In this document: piece by piece, positions 49,268-58,145 of the stretch
How the letters are laid out: every line of letters begins with the position of its first letter
Numbering within the stretch: position 1 is the stretch's first letter
Assembly: GCF_026013605.1 (NCBI RefSeq)
Contig: NZ_JAPDPJ010000021.1
Coordinates: forward strand, 1-64,000
Direction of reading: 5' to 3'
Length of the DNA: 64,000 nt
DNA from: Plebeiibacterium sediminum
GTDB taxonomy: Bacteria; Bacteroidota; Bacteroidia; Bacteroidales; Marinilabiliaceae
Made by a program: the position numbers and the translations under genes
Notes under the pieces: generated by a model
Seen by the model: the letters and a program-made list of their open reading frames with translations, nothing else
What the model was told of the DNA's origin: nothing
Database searches by the model: none

Positions 49268-51631
49268 TTATTCATTAAATCTTAGATTATAATTTTCATC
49301 CCAATCAATAAATCCTTCAACATTATTTTTATTATCGCTTAAGCTAAATCCTTTTAACTTGCTTGTTTTTCCTTTTAAAACAAGCGCTTCCATATGCGTA
49401 TCCGTTAATTTCTTCTTTAAAAATTCAAACGGTATAATTACTCTGCAGCCATTAGCATAATTGGAACATCCCCATGCTGAATTTCCTTTAAGAATTTGGC
49501 CTGTTTTACATTTTGGACATAACAGAGGTTTCTTTTCTTCTTCTTCCAGCCTCAATTCAAAATTATCGTCAAAGCTCACTACTCCATTAACCTTCTTACC
49601 ATCAAGGCTAAAGCCTTTAACTGTTGGGGTTTTCCCTTTTAATATTAAAGACTCAATCTGTTTATCCGTTAATTTTTTTTCAAGGAATTCAAATGGAATT
49701 AGGGTTTTACATCCTGACGAATAAGCAGAACACCCCCATGCAGAATTTCCTTTTACCATTATGCCTGCTCCACATCGGGGACATTTAAGTTCCTTTGCAG
49801 CCTTGGGCTTAGGTGCTGCCTTGGGCTCCGGTTTTTCTTTCTCCTCTTCCTCTAATACAATCTTTCCTTTTGAATAATCGTTCTTTACCTGAAACACAAT
49901 ATCAGAAACCATTTGCTTTAACTCTGCCATAAAATCTTTGACTTCATATTCGCCAGTTTCAATTTGTCTCAGTTTTTTCTCCCACAGTCCTGTAAGCTCA
50001 GCTGATTTTAATAAATCATTAGATATAAACTCCATTAGCTTAACACCCATATCTGTAGGGAGCACATTTTTTCGAACTTTATAAATATATTTTCTTTTGT
50101 ATAAGGTTTCAATAATATTTGCTCTGGTAGATGGACGACCAATACCATTCTCTTTCATCAATTCCCTTAATTCATCATCATCTACCTGTTTGCCTGCAGT
50201 TTCCATTGCTCTTAACAATGTTGCTTCCGTATAATATTTTGGTGGTTGGGTTTCCTTTTCCTGAAAATCAGGTTCATGAGGTCCCGATTCACCCTTTATG
50301 AATTCAGGCAGAATTTTATCATCAGTATCCTTTTTACCGGCCATCGATTTATAAACAACCCGCCAGTTTTCCTTAATCACCTGTTTTCCTGAAGTTTTAA
50401 AATCAACATCTTCAACTTTACCAAGAATTGTGGTGGTAGATATTTCACAATCAGGGTAAAAATTGGCAATAAAACGTCTGGTTACCGTATCGTAAATCAA
50501 CTTTTCATCGCGCGAAAGATTGTCTGGAGCCGGCACTCCTGTTGGAATGATAGCATGGTGATCTGTTACTTTCTTATCGTCAAAAACCTTTTTACTTTTC
50601 CTGATTTTAGATTGTAATAAAGGCTCTACCAAATTTTGATATTGCTTTAAACCTTTAAGTATCCCTCCAATTTTAGGATAAATATCATTACTTAAATAGG
50701 TAGTATCCACACGTGGATAGGTTGTTAGTTTCTTTTCGTATAAAGACTGAATGCCTTTGAGTGTTTCATCTGCCGACAAGGCAAATTTCTTATTACATTC
50801 AACCTGTAAGGAGGTTAAGTCAAACAACCTTGGAGGTGCCTCTTTTCCTGGTTTTCTGCTAAAATCTGTTATTTCAAAAGGTTTATCCTTAATTTTTTCA
50901 AGAGCAGAACTTCCCTCCTCCTTACTTGAAAATTTACCCTGACTGGAATTAAATGTAACATCTTTATAAACTGTTTTTAATTCCCAATAAGGTTCCGGAA
51001 CAAAATTTTCAATTTCAAGATACCTGTTTACAATCAAGGCTAAAGTGGGTGTTTGAACCCTTCCGATTGACAAAACAGTTCCGGGTTGACTATATTTTAT
51101 TGTATATAAACGTGTTGCATTAATACCCAACAACCAATCGCCAATAGCTCTTGAACTACCGGCTGCATAAAGTGGATTAAATTTATCATTGTCGTAAAGT
51201 TTCTCAAATCCATCACGAATAGCTTCTTCTGTCAAAGAAGAAATCCACAAACGTTTAATTTTCACTTTACATCCAGCTTTTTGAAGTACCCAGCGTTGAA
51301 TTACTTCTCCCTCTTGTCCGGCATCACCGCAATTTATAACCTCTGTGGCTGCCTGTACCAATTTTTCTATTACACTAAATTGTTTTTCAACTCCTTTATT
51401 CTGAATGAGCTTAATTCCAAAATGCGAAGGTATAATAGGTAAAGTACCCAAATTCCATCTTTTCCATTCTGCTAAATAATCATGTGGTTCTTTAAGAGTG
51501 CATAAATGCCCAAATGTCCATGTTACCTGATAGTTATTACCTTCATAATAACCATCTTTTCTGGAAGTTGCACCCACAACTTTTGCTATTTCTCCTGCTA
51601 CACTTGGTTTCTCCGCTATACAAACGCGCAT
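49268..51631 (-). CDS. topB: Type IA DNA topoisomerase III with two C-terminal zinc-ribbon modules
   Basis: A 787-aa topoisomerase that relaxes or decatenates DNA through single-strand cuts. It has an N-terminal Toprim domain (E7 in CIAEKPS, acidic cluster GDAGQEGE at 102-109) and catalytic tyrosine Y305 in TTYPRVDT. From about residue 615 come two tandem copies of the same unit: a four-cysteine ribbon (CPRCGAGIMVKGNSAWGCS and CPKCKTGQILKGNSAWGCS), then IPFEFLxKKLTD and a Lys-Gly-rich KGKT-xx-KGFSL segment. Similar tails occur in TraE-type topoisomerases of mobile elements. No mobile element is visible here. Confidence 0.95.
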   Translation of the reverse strand: MRVCIAEKPSVAGEIAKVVGATSRKDGYYEGNNYQVTWTFGHLCTLKEPHDYLAEWKRWNLGTLPIIPSHFGIKLIQNKGVEKQFSVIEKLVQAATEVINCGDAGQEGEVIQRWVLQKAGCKVKIKRLWISSLTEEAIRDGFEKLYDNDKFNPLYAAGSSRAIGDWLLGINATRLYTIKYSQPGTVLSIGRVQTPTLALIVNRYLEIENFVPEPYWELKTVYKDVTFNSSQGKFSSKEEGSSALEKIKDKPFEITDFSRKPGKEAPPRLFDLTSLQVECNKKFALSADETLKGIQSLYEKKLTTYPRVDTTYLSNDIYPKIGGILKGLKQYQNLVEPLLQSKIRKSKKVFDDKKVTDHHAIIPTGVPAPDNLSRDEKLIYDTVTRRFIANFYPDCEISTTTILGKVEDVDFKTSGKQVIKENWRVVYKSMAGKKDTDDKILPEFIKGESGPHEPDFQEKETQPPKYYTEATLLRAMETAGKQVDDDELRELMKENGIGRPSTRANIIETLYKRKYIYKVRKNVLPTDMGVKLMEFISNDLLKSAELTGLWEKKLRQIETGEYEVKDFMAELKQMVSDIVFQVKNDYSKGKIVLEEEEKEKPEPKAAPKPKAAKELKCPRCGAGIMVKGNSAWGCSAYSSGCKTLIPFEFLEKKLTDKQIESLILKGKTPTVKGFSLDGKKVNGVVSFDDNFELRLEEEEKKPLLCPKCKTGQILKGNSAWGCSNYANGCRVIIPFEFLKKKLTDTHMEALVLKGKTSKLKGFSLSDNKNNVEGFIDWDENYNLRFNE

Positions 51632-51805
51632 ATCTTCTTTTTATAAATTTTCTCTGGATGCACGAAGATAATATTTCTAAACAAAAATTAAATTCGAATT
51701 TTCATGACATTAACATTCATTTTTCTTAAATTATAGTTATAGAAAGTTAATCTATCGAACCATTTGGTTGATTATGTTGTTTGTATTATAAAAAACCAGG
51801 AAGCC

Positions 51806-52276
51806 ATGACAAGAGAAAACAAGGATTTTATAAATAGATTAAATCTAAAATTTGGGGAAATTGATAAACGTGCAGAAAACTTTATAAATAAGTTCAGTAA
51901 AATTGTAAAACCAATGGTTTTAGCTGAATTTCCCAATATTGATTCAGAAGAGTCACTCATGTTATCCATTAATGATTATGCTATTGAATTATTTAGTTTT
52001 ACGCATTCATCAATAGATAAGGATAATGAGTATTCGGATTTTAAAAAAAATGAAGAACTAAAAGCTTTAACTTCATTAGTTAACAGATTGTCCAATGACT
52101 TTGACGAAACTGAATTTAGTACCACGTTACACAATAAAGCCAAGAGCCTTATTATTGACGAATTTGCAGAAATTTATGATTTGTCCTCATACGGATTTTT
52201 AATTCTGGAGAGGTACGCTAAACTTAAAAACATGGCCTTTATAGCTGTTATTAAAAGACTTATTGATAACCAATAG
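51806..52276 (+). CDS. Protein of unknown function, helical
   Basis: A 156-aa protein starting at ATG 51806, where a GGAAG sits six bases upstream; the frame is open from 51764. It is predicted almost wholly helical and acidic, without membrane segments (RENKDFINRLNLKF, LSINDYAIELFSF, LERYAKLKNMAFIAVIKRL). I do not recognise a family. It diverges from topB and precedes the DEAD-box-like gene by 132 bases, which has its own promoter. Confidence 0.6.
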   Translation: MTRENKDFINRLNLKFGEIDKRAENFINKFSKIVKPMVLAEFPNIDSEESLMLSINDYAIELFSFTHSSIDKDNEYSDFKKNEELKALTSLVNRLSNDFDETEFSTTLHNKAKSLIIDEFAEIYDLSSYGFLILERYAKLKNMAFIAVIKRLIDNQ

Positions 52277-52356
52277 ATAGTTTATATAAAAAATATTTAT
52301 TTAACAATAAAGCTATAGCTATAATATTAAAGGCTAAATATTAAATCGTACACTGG

Positions 52357-52391
52357 TTTGTAAGGTAAGTTTTATTGATTTGTTACTTTTG
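52357..52391 (+). promoter_or_regulatory. Promoter of the DEAD-box-like gene
   Basis: TTTG (52357-52360) and TACTTTTG (52384-52391) match the -33 and -7 elements with a 23-base gap, at the upper end of the known range. The start codon follows 17 bases later. Confidence 0.5.
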
Positions 52392-52408
52392 TAGCAAAAT
52401 AATGAACC

Positions 52409-53029
52409 ATGAAACTTAAAAAACTAATTCCCGAATTAGCATCTGGGATTATTGATGCTGGATTTGATAAAGAACCTAAACAAATTCAATCGTTAGTTAT
52501 TCCAAAGATTAAATCTGGTGCTGATATTTTCATGATTTCTCCAGACGGTACAGGGAAAACTACAGCCCTTGTTATTGGAACAATACAACAATTAAAAGAG
52601 GAGTTTGAAGAAGCTCCCAGAGCAATTATAGTAACCTCTACCAAAGAAAAGGCCTTTGAAATTGAGGAAACAATAAAACTACTTGGAAAAAACACATCTC
52701 TTCGTTCATTTGTAGCTTTTGATCAGGGTATTCTGCAATATCAAAAAGATGAAATTTATGATGGATTGGATATTTTAGTTTGTACACCTAAAAGATTAAC
52801 AGAACTGGTTAATGTTAATGGAGTTCCAATGACCAAAATAAACCTGATTGTGGTGGATGATGCCGATGAAGTGATGTCAACTCCGTACCATTCAATCATT
52901 CATAGAATTGGAGATGGTGTTAAAAAGGCTCAAATCGTATTTTCATCAAACAAGTGGCACCAAAGATTTGACACTGTAGAAGAAAACCTGATGAAAAACC
53001 CTGTTTTTATAGAATCTGAAGAAGAATAA
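52409..53029 (+). CDS. Isolated DEAD-box-like RecA domain (single-domain helicase-like protein)
   Basis: A 206-aa protein that matches only the first of the two RecA domains of DEAD-box RNA helicases. A Q-motif-like start (KEPKQIQSLVIP), an intact Walker A (SPDGTGKTT, K50) and a motif Ib (TPKRL) are present. Motif II reads DDAD (150-153) instead of DEAD, motif Ia is degraded, and SAT of motif III is SSN. The second domain is absent and the next gene is unrelated. The stop is clean and a promoter is present, so it is not obviously a remnant. It may bind ATP or RNA without unwinding. Confidence 0.8.
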   Translation: MKLKKLIPELASGIIDAGFDKEPKQIQSLVIPKIKSGADIFMISPDGTGKTTALVIGTIQQLKEEFEEAPRAIIVTSTKEKAFEIEETIKLLGKNTSLRSFVAFDQGILQYQKDEIYDGLDILVCTPKRLTELVNVNGVPMTKINLIVVDDADEVMSTPYHSIIHRIGDGVKKAQIVFSSNKWHQRFDTVEENLMKNPVFIESEEE

Positions 53030-53075
53030 TCTGACTAGATTGAGAAACACGTCCTAAACTTTGATAATAAAAACC

Positions 53076-53083
53076 TATATTTG
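53076..53083 (+). promoter_or_regulatory. -7 box before the MaoC gene
   Basis: TATATTTG is a perfect TAnnTTTG, 35 bases before the start codon. A TTTG lies only 12 bases upstream (53060-53063), too close for a normal -33, so that element is uncertain. Confidence 0.5.
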
Positions 53084-53118
53084 CAGCGATTTATTAATTC
53101 ATTAAAAGCTAAATACTA

Positions 53119-53586
53119 ATGAGTCAAACAATTATAACAAGCTTCGAAGATTTAGAGGCTTTAATAGGAAAAGAATTAGGACAATCAGAATATCATACAA
53201 TTACACAAGAGCAAATTAATTTATTTGCCGATGCAACTTTAGATCACCAGTGGATTCATACTGATCCGGAAAAGGCAAAAACAGAATCACCATTTGGCGA
53301 TACCATTGCTCACGGATATTTAACTATTTCATTATTACCACACCTTTGGAGTCAAATTGTTGAAGTACAAAATTTAAAACTTCAGGTAAACTATGGTATT
53401 GAAAGTTTAAAATTCAACAAGCCGGTAAAAGTTAATTCTAAAGTTCGTTTGGTAGCCAAGGTTGCTGATGCAAAAAACTTAAGAGGAACAGTAAAAGCAA
53501 CTATTGCTGTTGTTTTAGAAATTGACGGAGAAAGAAAACCTGCATACGAAGCAGATGTTGTATTCTTATACCATTTCAATAACTAA
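53119..53586 (+). CDS. MaoC-family (R)-specific enoyl-CoA hydratase/dehydratase
   Basis: A 155-aa hot-dog-fold protein. The hydratase-2 motif is complete: Asp and His in ATLDHQWIHTDPEKA, then PFGDTIAHGYLTISL. It would add or remove water at an enoyl/3-hydroxyacyl thioester, CoA or ACP bound. The true substrate is unknown. It stands alone between the DEAD-box-like gene and an MFS transporter; a terminator follows. Confidence 0.92.
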   Translation: MSQTIITSFEDLEALIGKELGQSEYHTITQEQINLFADATLDHQWIHTDPEKAKTESPFGDTIAHGYLTISLLPHLWSQIVEVQNLKLQVNYGIESLKFNKPVKVNSKVRLVAKVADAKNLRGTVKATIAVVLEIDGERKPAYEADVVFLYHFNN

Positions 53587-53660
53587 AAAATAGTGTCTCA
53601 ATACTTTTGAGTACTATCAATATTAAAACACAACTCTATTTAATAGAGCAACAATATTAA

Positions 53661-53705
53661 AACGGTTCTTTACTGCAAAACTGCATAAAAGAGCCGTTCT
53701 TTTTT
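53661..53705 (+). terminator. Terminator of the MaoC gene
   Basis: AACGGTTCTTT (53661-53671) pairs with AAAGAGCCGTT (53688-53698) with one G-U pair. A run of T follows at 53698-53706. Confidence 0.9.
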
Positions 53706-53715
53706 TGAGTAAAAC

Positions 53716-54900
53716 ATGGGAAGAAGCCTGGAATCAAATATTACAAAACTTTACATTATTAAAATAGCCAAGTGGTTTATGCTAACCATGCCCATTTTAA
53801 TGCTATTCTATAAAGACATGGGCTTTAGCGACAAAGAATCATTTCAGCTTAAAGCTTTTTATTCAATCGCTATTGTAATATTTGAAATTCCATCGGGATA
53901 TGTTGCTGATGTTATAGGACGTAAAAAGACTTTAATTATTGGATCAATACTTGGTACTCTGGGTTTTGTTGTTTACGCAACCACCAGTGGTTATTATTAT
54001 TTCTTAATTGCTGAGGTGATCCTTGGTATCGGACAAAGTTTTGTATCAGGAGCAGATAGTGCTTTACTTTATGATTCATTAAAAGGATTAAACAGGGATC
54101 AGGAATACATAAAGTACGAAGGAAGAAATTTTACTGTAGGTAATTATGCCGAAGCTATTGCCGGTTTATTAGGAGGTACACTTGCTGCTTTACACATGCG
54201 ATTACCTTTTATTTTACAATCAGGTATTGCATTTATGGCTGTTCCTGCCTCTATAATGTTAATAGAACCAGCACTTTCAAAAGTTCGTCAGAAACCCGGA
54301 ATAAAAGATATTATAAATGTAGTTTGGTATGCACTGGTAAAAAATGCAAAGCTCAGATATAACCTGATCTATTCGAGTATTTTAGGTACTGCCACACTTA
54401 CTATGGCATGGATTTATCAATTATATTTAAGTAATATTGGGTTTACCTCTTATTATATTGGTGCTACACATACAGTGTTAAATCTAATTGTAGGAACAAC
54501 TACCCTATATGCCTATCGTATTGAAGCAAGATTAAAACCCAAACTAACTATTTGGTTTACTTCTATTATTATTACCGGAAGTTACATTGTTGCAGGGTAT
54601 ATTAATTCTGCATGGATTTTAATCGTATTGGTAATTTTCTATTTTAGCAGAGGAATAGCAACCCCTGTATTAAAAGATTATATTAACAGGATTACATCGA
54701 GTGATATACGAGCAACAGTACTATCTATCAGAAGTTTATTAATCAGAGCCTTTTTTGCTGTAATTGCTCCTTTGGTTGGATACCTTTCAGATAATTATAA
54801 CAGAGCTTTTTCCATGAAAATGATCGGAATCGCATTTACTGTAATGGTTGGATCTGTTATCTTCTTATTTTTAAGATCTTTGGATACAAACGAGTCCTGA
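53716..54900 (+). CDS. MFS transporter
   Basis: A 394-aa membrane protein with about 12 segments. The Major Facilitator motif A lies in the loop after helix 2 (GYVADVIGRKKTLIIG), and a second weaker copy lies in the second half (GYLSDNYNRAF). The start lies ten bases after the preceding T-run. It resembles drug- or solute-efflux type MFS proteins, but the substrate cannot be read. It ends 16 bases from the convergent epimerase gene. Confidence 0.9.
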   Translation: MGRSLESNITKLYIIKIAKWFMLTMPILMLFYKDMGFSDKESFQLKAFYSIAIVIFEIPSGYVADVIGRKKTLIIGSILGTLGFVVYATTSGYYYFLIAEVILGIGQSFVSGADSALLYDSLKGLNRDQEYIKYEGRNFTVGNYAEAIAGLLGGTLAALHMRLPFILQSGIAFMAVPASIMLIEPALSKVRQKPGIKDIINVVWYALVKNAKLRYNLIYSSILGTATLTMAWIYQLYLSNIGFTSYYIGATHTVLNLIVGTTTLYAYRIEARLKPKLTIWFTSIIITGSYIVAGYINSAWILIVLVIFYFSRGIATPVLKDYINRITSSDIRATVLSIRSLLIRAFFAVIAPLVGYLSDNYNRAFSMKMIGIAFTVMVGSVIFLFLRSLDTNES

Positions 54901-54916
54901 TTTAATTAACACCAAA

Positions 54917-55774
54917 CTAATCAAGTAAATCTGTTAGTGCGGCATCTGCTGTAGGAAACTGAAATGGAAAATCGAGTTCTTTTAATCTTTTAGGAATTAC
55001 TTTCTGTCCCTGCGATAAAACAGTTGATCCCTCGCCCTGCAGAAGACTTAGTAACTTTACTCCCACTTTTAAAAACACAGGTCTTTTTAGTTTTTTTCCA
55101 AGTAATTTAGAAAATTCACGATTCGACACCATTTCCGGGGCAACCATATTGTATATTCCTTTTGATTTAGGATTTTTATAGATATACCAAATAGCAGATA
55201 ATAAGTCTTCAATATGAATAAAAGGAAAAGGTTGAAAACCATCACCAATAATAGCCCCAGCTCCTAATTTAAAAGGTAATATCATTTTAGCCAATGCTCC
55301 ATTATTACGATCTAAAACAACTCCCAGTCTAATTATAGCTAATCTTATTCCTTCATGATGCACCGGCGCAATAGCGGCTTCCCAATCCTTACAAACTTTA
55401 GCCAAAAAGTCACCGGAATAATGATCTGAAAATTCATCATGAACTTCAAATGTATCATATATACCAACTGCTGATGCAGATAACACAATGCTAGGTTTCC
55501 CCTTAACCATTTTTATTGCTTCAACCAATTTACGGGTAGAATTAATACGGCTATTATATATTTCCTTTTTATATTCAGAAGTCCATTTATTAAGGATACT
55601 AGCACCTGCCAGATTGATAATCATATCTGATCCTTCAATCTTATTAGCCATTTTAGATATATCAGCATTTAAATCAGCTCTTGTTATGTTCTCAACAACA
55701 AAACCATTTTTTGTAAAAAAATCTGATATCTTACGACCTAAAAATCCGGTACCTCCTGTTAAACAAATCTTCAT
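54917..55774 (-). CDS. TIGR01777-type NAD-dependent epimerase-like protein (YfcH/SDR39U1)
   Basis: A 285-aa extended SDR protein. The N-terminal nucleotide-binding motif is TGGTGFLGRKI, followed by INLAGASI and a SASAVGIYD segment in place of the usual SSxxxYG. The C-terminal 45 residues (VKLLSLLQGEGSTVLSQGQKVIPKRL) match the DUF1731 tail typical of the YfcH/SDR39U1 family. The physiological reaction of this family is unknown. It is transcribed alone. Confidence 0.9.
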   Translation of the reverse strand: MKICLTGGTGFLGRKISDFFTKNGFVVENITRADLNADISKMANKIEGSDMIINLAGASILNKWTSEYKKEIYNSRINSTRKLVEAIKMVKGKPSIVLSASAVGIYDTFEVHDEFSDHYSGDFLAKVCKDWEAAIAPVHHEGIRLAIIRLGVVLDRNNGALAKMILPFKLGAGAIIGDGFQPFPFIHIEDLLSAIWYIYKNPKSKGIYNMVAPEMVSNREFSKLLGKKLKRPVFLKVGVKLLSLLQGEGSTVLSQGQKVIPKRLKELDFPFQFPTADAALTDLLD

Positions 55775-55961
55775 ATATACACTATTTGGTTCTAATAAAA
55801 TAAAGCATCATTGCATTAAATTTCAACATATCTCTTGTTGAATACAATAATGTGTCAGAGCTAGATTGAATGTAAGATTTTTGATTGCTGCATGCACTAT
55901 GCTATCAATGGAGTTTGAATTTAATAATATTTATATCAATTACAGCTAATATAAGAATTTA

Positions 55962-56153
55962 TCATTCAAAAATTTCGAAAACTTTATATACGCCATATAG
56001 AGAAAGAAGCGTAAATAATATTTGAATAACCAGGATCACTCGCTTAAACGCTTTATTCTTTTTTAGTTTTAATTGCTTACTTATTATCCATGGAAAAATA
56101 ATCCATACAAATAAGTTAAGTATCACAAAAAAGGCTATAAAAAATTCTCTCAT
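55962..56153 (-). CDS. Small two-helix membrane protein
   Basis: A 63-aa protein with two hydrophobic segments (about 4-26 and 40-60) joined by a basic loop (KQLKLKKNKAFKR). It starts 15 bases after the cdaA stop on the same strand, so it is probably the third gene of folP-cdaA. I do not recognise a family. A short hairpin (TTCAACA 55822-55828 with TGTTGAA 55836-55842) downstream may end the unit. Confidence 0.6.
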   Translation of the reverse strand: MREFFIAFFVILNLFVWIIFPWIISKQLKLKKNKAFKRVILVIQILFTLLSLYGVYKVFEIFE

Positions 56154-56168
56154 AATATGTTATTTAGG

Positions 56169-56942
56169 CTAATTGGTTTCTTTTTCCAACAACTTCTCAA
56201 GCTCTTCAGGCGTTACTCCATGATTAATTTCGCCTGCATGAAAAAATGATATTTTCCCTGTTTCTTCTGATACAACAATGGCTGACGAATCAGTTGATTC
56301 AGTAACTCCTAAGGCAGCTCTGTGTCGAAGCCCTAATTTTTTGGGTAAATCAAAACTCTGAGATACCGGCAAAATACACCCTGCTGCTTTAATTTTGTTT
56401 TGAGCCACAATTACAGCTCCATCATGTAACGGACTGTTCTTATAAAATATATTTTCCAGTAGTCTGGATGAAATCACTGCATTTACCAACTCTCCGGTCT
56501 GCACATAATCCAGCATTTCTGATTTCTTGGAAATTACAATAATAGCTCCAGTTTTTGTTTTGGCAAGATTTTGACACGCACGAACAATAGGCTTATTGTA
56601 AAAATTCATCACACCTGTTGATGGTGTCGAAAATATCTTTTCAAATGAAAAACGGTTGGCAATGTTATAACGGGTCCCCAATAACAAAAAGAAACGACGA
56701 ATTTCTTGCTGAAATACAACAATCAGCGCAATTACTCCCACATTGACAATATTATCAAGAATAGTTGCTGATAATTCCATATTTAGTGACTTGATTAAAA
56801 GCCACAATACGATAAAAGCAAACAATCCAAAAAAGATATTTTGAGCAATAGTACCACGTATTAACTTATACAAGCGATACATTAAATATGCTACCACTGC
56901 AATATCTATGATGTCAATAAACCTTATATCTAAAAATGTCAT
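56169..56942 (-). CDS. cdaA: Diadenylate cyclase CdaA
   Basis: A 257-aa membrane enzyme that makes the second messenger c-di-AMP from two ATP. Three N-terminal membrane helices (about 10-85) precede the DAC domain with its two signature motifs DGA (174-176) and RHR (206-208), and ESTDSSAIVVSEE behind. It starts seven bases after folP and is co-transcribed with it, an arrangement usual in Bacteroidota. The glmM and CdaR partners of Firmicutes are not here. Confidence 0.96.
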   Translation of the reverse strand: MTFLDIRFIDIIDIAVVAYLMYRLYKLIRGTIAQNIFFGLFAFIVLWLLIKSLNMELSATILDNIVNVGVIALIVVFQQEIRRFFLLLGTRYNIANRFSFEKIFSTPSTGVMNFYNKPIVRACQNLAKTKTGAIIVISKKSEMLDYVQTGELVNAVISSRLLENIFYKNSPLHDGAVIVAQNKIKAAGCILPVSQSFDLPKKLGLRHRAALGVTESTDSSAIVVSEETGKISFFHAGEINHGVTPEELEKLLEKETN

Positions 56943-56949
56943 ATTAAGC

Positions 56950-57813
56950 CTATTTTACGGACTGAAGTTTATTATATATAGCAACACATTCCCGGGCCTC
57001 TTTAACATCATGAACTCTTAAAATAGACGCTCCATTTTGTAAAGATATCATATTTAATAGTGATGTACCATTCAAAGCCTCTTTTGGTGTACAATCCAGC
57101 AGATTATAAATCATTGATTTTCTGGATAAGCCAATTAAAACAGGTAACTCAAAAACATCCAATTCCTTCATCCTGTTTAGCAGTTCATAATTATGATCTA
57201 AAGTTTTGCCAAATCCAAAACCCGGATCTAATATAATATCATGAAGACCACGTTGCTTTAATTCTTCAACTTTTTTGGAAAAGTAATCAATTATTTCATA
57301 AACTACATCATAATTATAGTTAGGATCATTCTGCATATCCTGCGGTGTTCCTTTCATATGCATGATAATATATGGTACATTTAAATCAACCATAGTATCA
57401 AACATCTTTTCATCCATTTCACCTGCAGCAATATCATTGATGATATCTACCTGGAAATCTTTTACCACCGCTTCTGCAATTTTCGCCCTAAAAGTATCTA
57501 CTGATATAATAACCTCAGGATATGCTTTACGGATAATATTTAAAGCTTTGGCTAACCGGTTTAATTCCTCCTCTGTTGAAATGTGCACTGCTCCCGGACG
57601 CGAAGAATAAGCCCCAATATCAATAATATCAGCTCCATCGGCTAACATATCCTGAACCCTTTTTAATATTGTATCTTCCTCCTGGTATTTCCCACCATCA
57701 AAAAATGAATCCGGAGTTATATTTAAAATCCCCATTATTTTGGGCGTATTTAAATCTAACAGTCTTCCGTTGCAATTGATATATTGATTTGATTTTATAA
57801 AATTCTCCATCAT
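56950..57813 (-). CDS. folP: Dihydropteroate synthase
   Basis: A 287-aa TIM-barrel enzyme of folate synthesis. It joins 4-aminobenzoate to 6-hydroxymethyl-7,8-dihydropterin diphosphate and is the target of sulfonamides. Signatures are MGILNITPDSFFDGG, ADIIDIGAYSSRPGA, NDIAAG and LDPGFGFGKT, and a SRKS loop near the C-terminus. The usual GGxSTRPGA is GAYSSRPGA here, a mild variation. It is the first gene of folP-cdaA; a -7 box lies upstream. Confidence 0.97.
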   Translation of the reverse strand: MMENFIKSNQYINCNGRLLDLNTPKIMGILNITPDSFFDGGKYQEEDTILKRVQDMLADGADIIDIGAYSSRPGAVHISTEEELNRLAKALNIIRKAYPEVIISVDTFRAKIAEAVVKDFQVDIINDIAAGEMDEKMFDTMVDLNVPYIIMHMKGTPQDMQNDPNYNYDVVYEIIDYFSKKVEELKQRGLHDIILDPGFGFGKTLDHNYELLNRMKELDVFELPVLIGLSRKSMIYNLLDCTPKEALNGTSLLNMISLQNGASILRVHDVKEARECVAIYNKLQSVK

Positions 57814-57839
57814 TCCGTTCTTATTATTCTATGAATGCC

Positions 57840-57847
57840 CAAAAATA
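57840..57847 (-). promoter_or_regulatory. -7 box before folP
   Basis: The minus strand reads TATTTTTG, a perfect TAnnTTTG match, 27 bases before the folP start codon. No TTTG is found at the -33 position. Confidence 0.45.
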
Positions 57848-58082
57848 GTGAATTGAATCATGACGATGGAATAATTAGTAATATTTCCACTTTTATTTAA
57901 TCCTCACGACACTTTCACCTCATATATTCATTAAAAATCTTACGTATAATCGCCTTATTTATATTAAAATCTGTTAATTTTTTGCTAATAATCTACAACC
58001 CACCTATTGACATTAATATTGAATATCAATACCTTAAATAAGAAACTGCAATTTTAAACCACATATACACATATCTACTTTC

Positions 58083-58113
58083 TTGGATATGTAGTTTTTT
58101 GAATATATATTTG
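58083..58113 (+). promoter_or_regulatory. Promoter of the RND efflux operon
   Basis: TTGG (58083-58086) is followed after 19 bases by TATATTTG (58106-58113). This matches the Bacteroidota -33/-7 pattern closely. The ATG lies 32 bases downstream. Confidence 0.6.
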
Positions 58114-58145
58114 ACCCAACAAAATTAGAAAATACAATAAATACT

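Larger units (their letters stand above)
57814..58145. other. Divergent promoter region between folP and the RND operon
   Basis: A 332-base AT-rich spacer. It carries the folP -7 box (57840-57847) at one end and the RND operon promoter (58083-58113) at the other. An imperfect palindrome lies near 58010-58034, and a small hairpin (CATATC/GATATG) near 58073-58091 overlaps the -33 region. No gene is seen. Confidence 0.5.
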
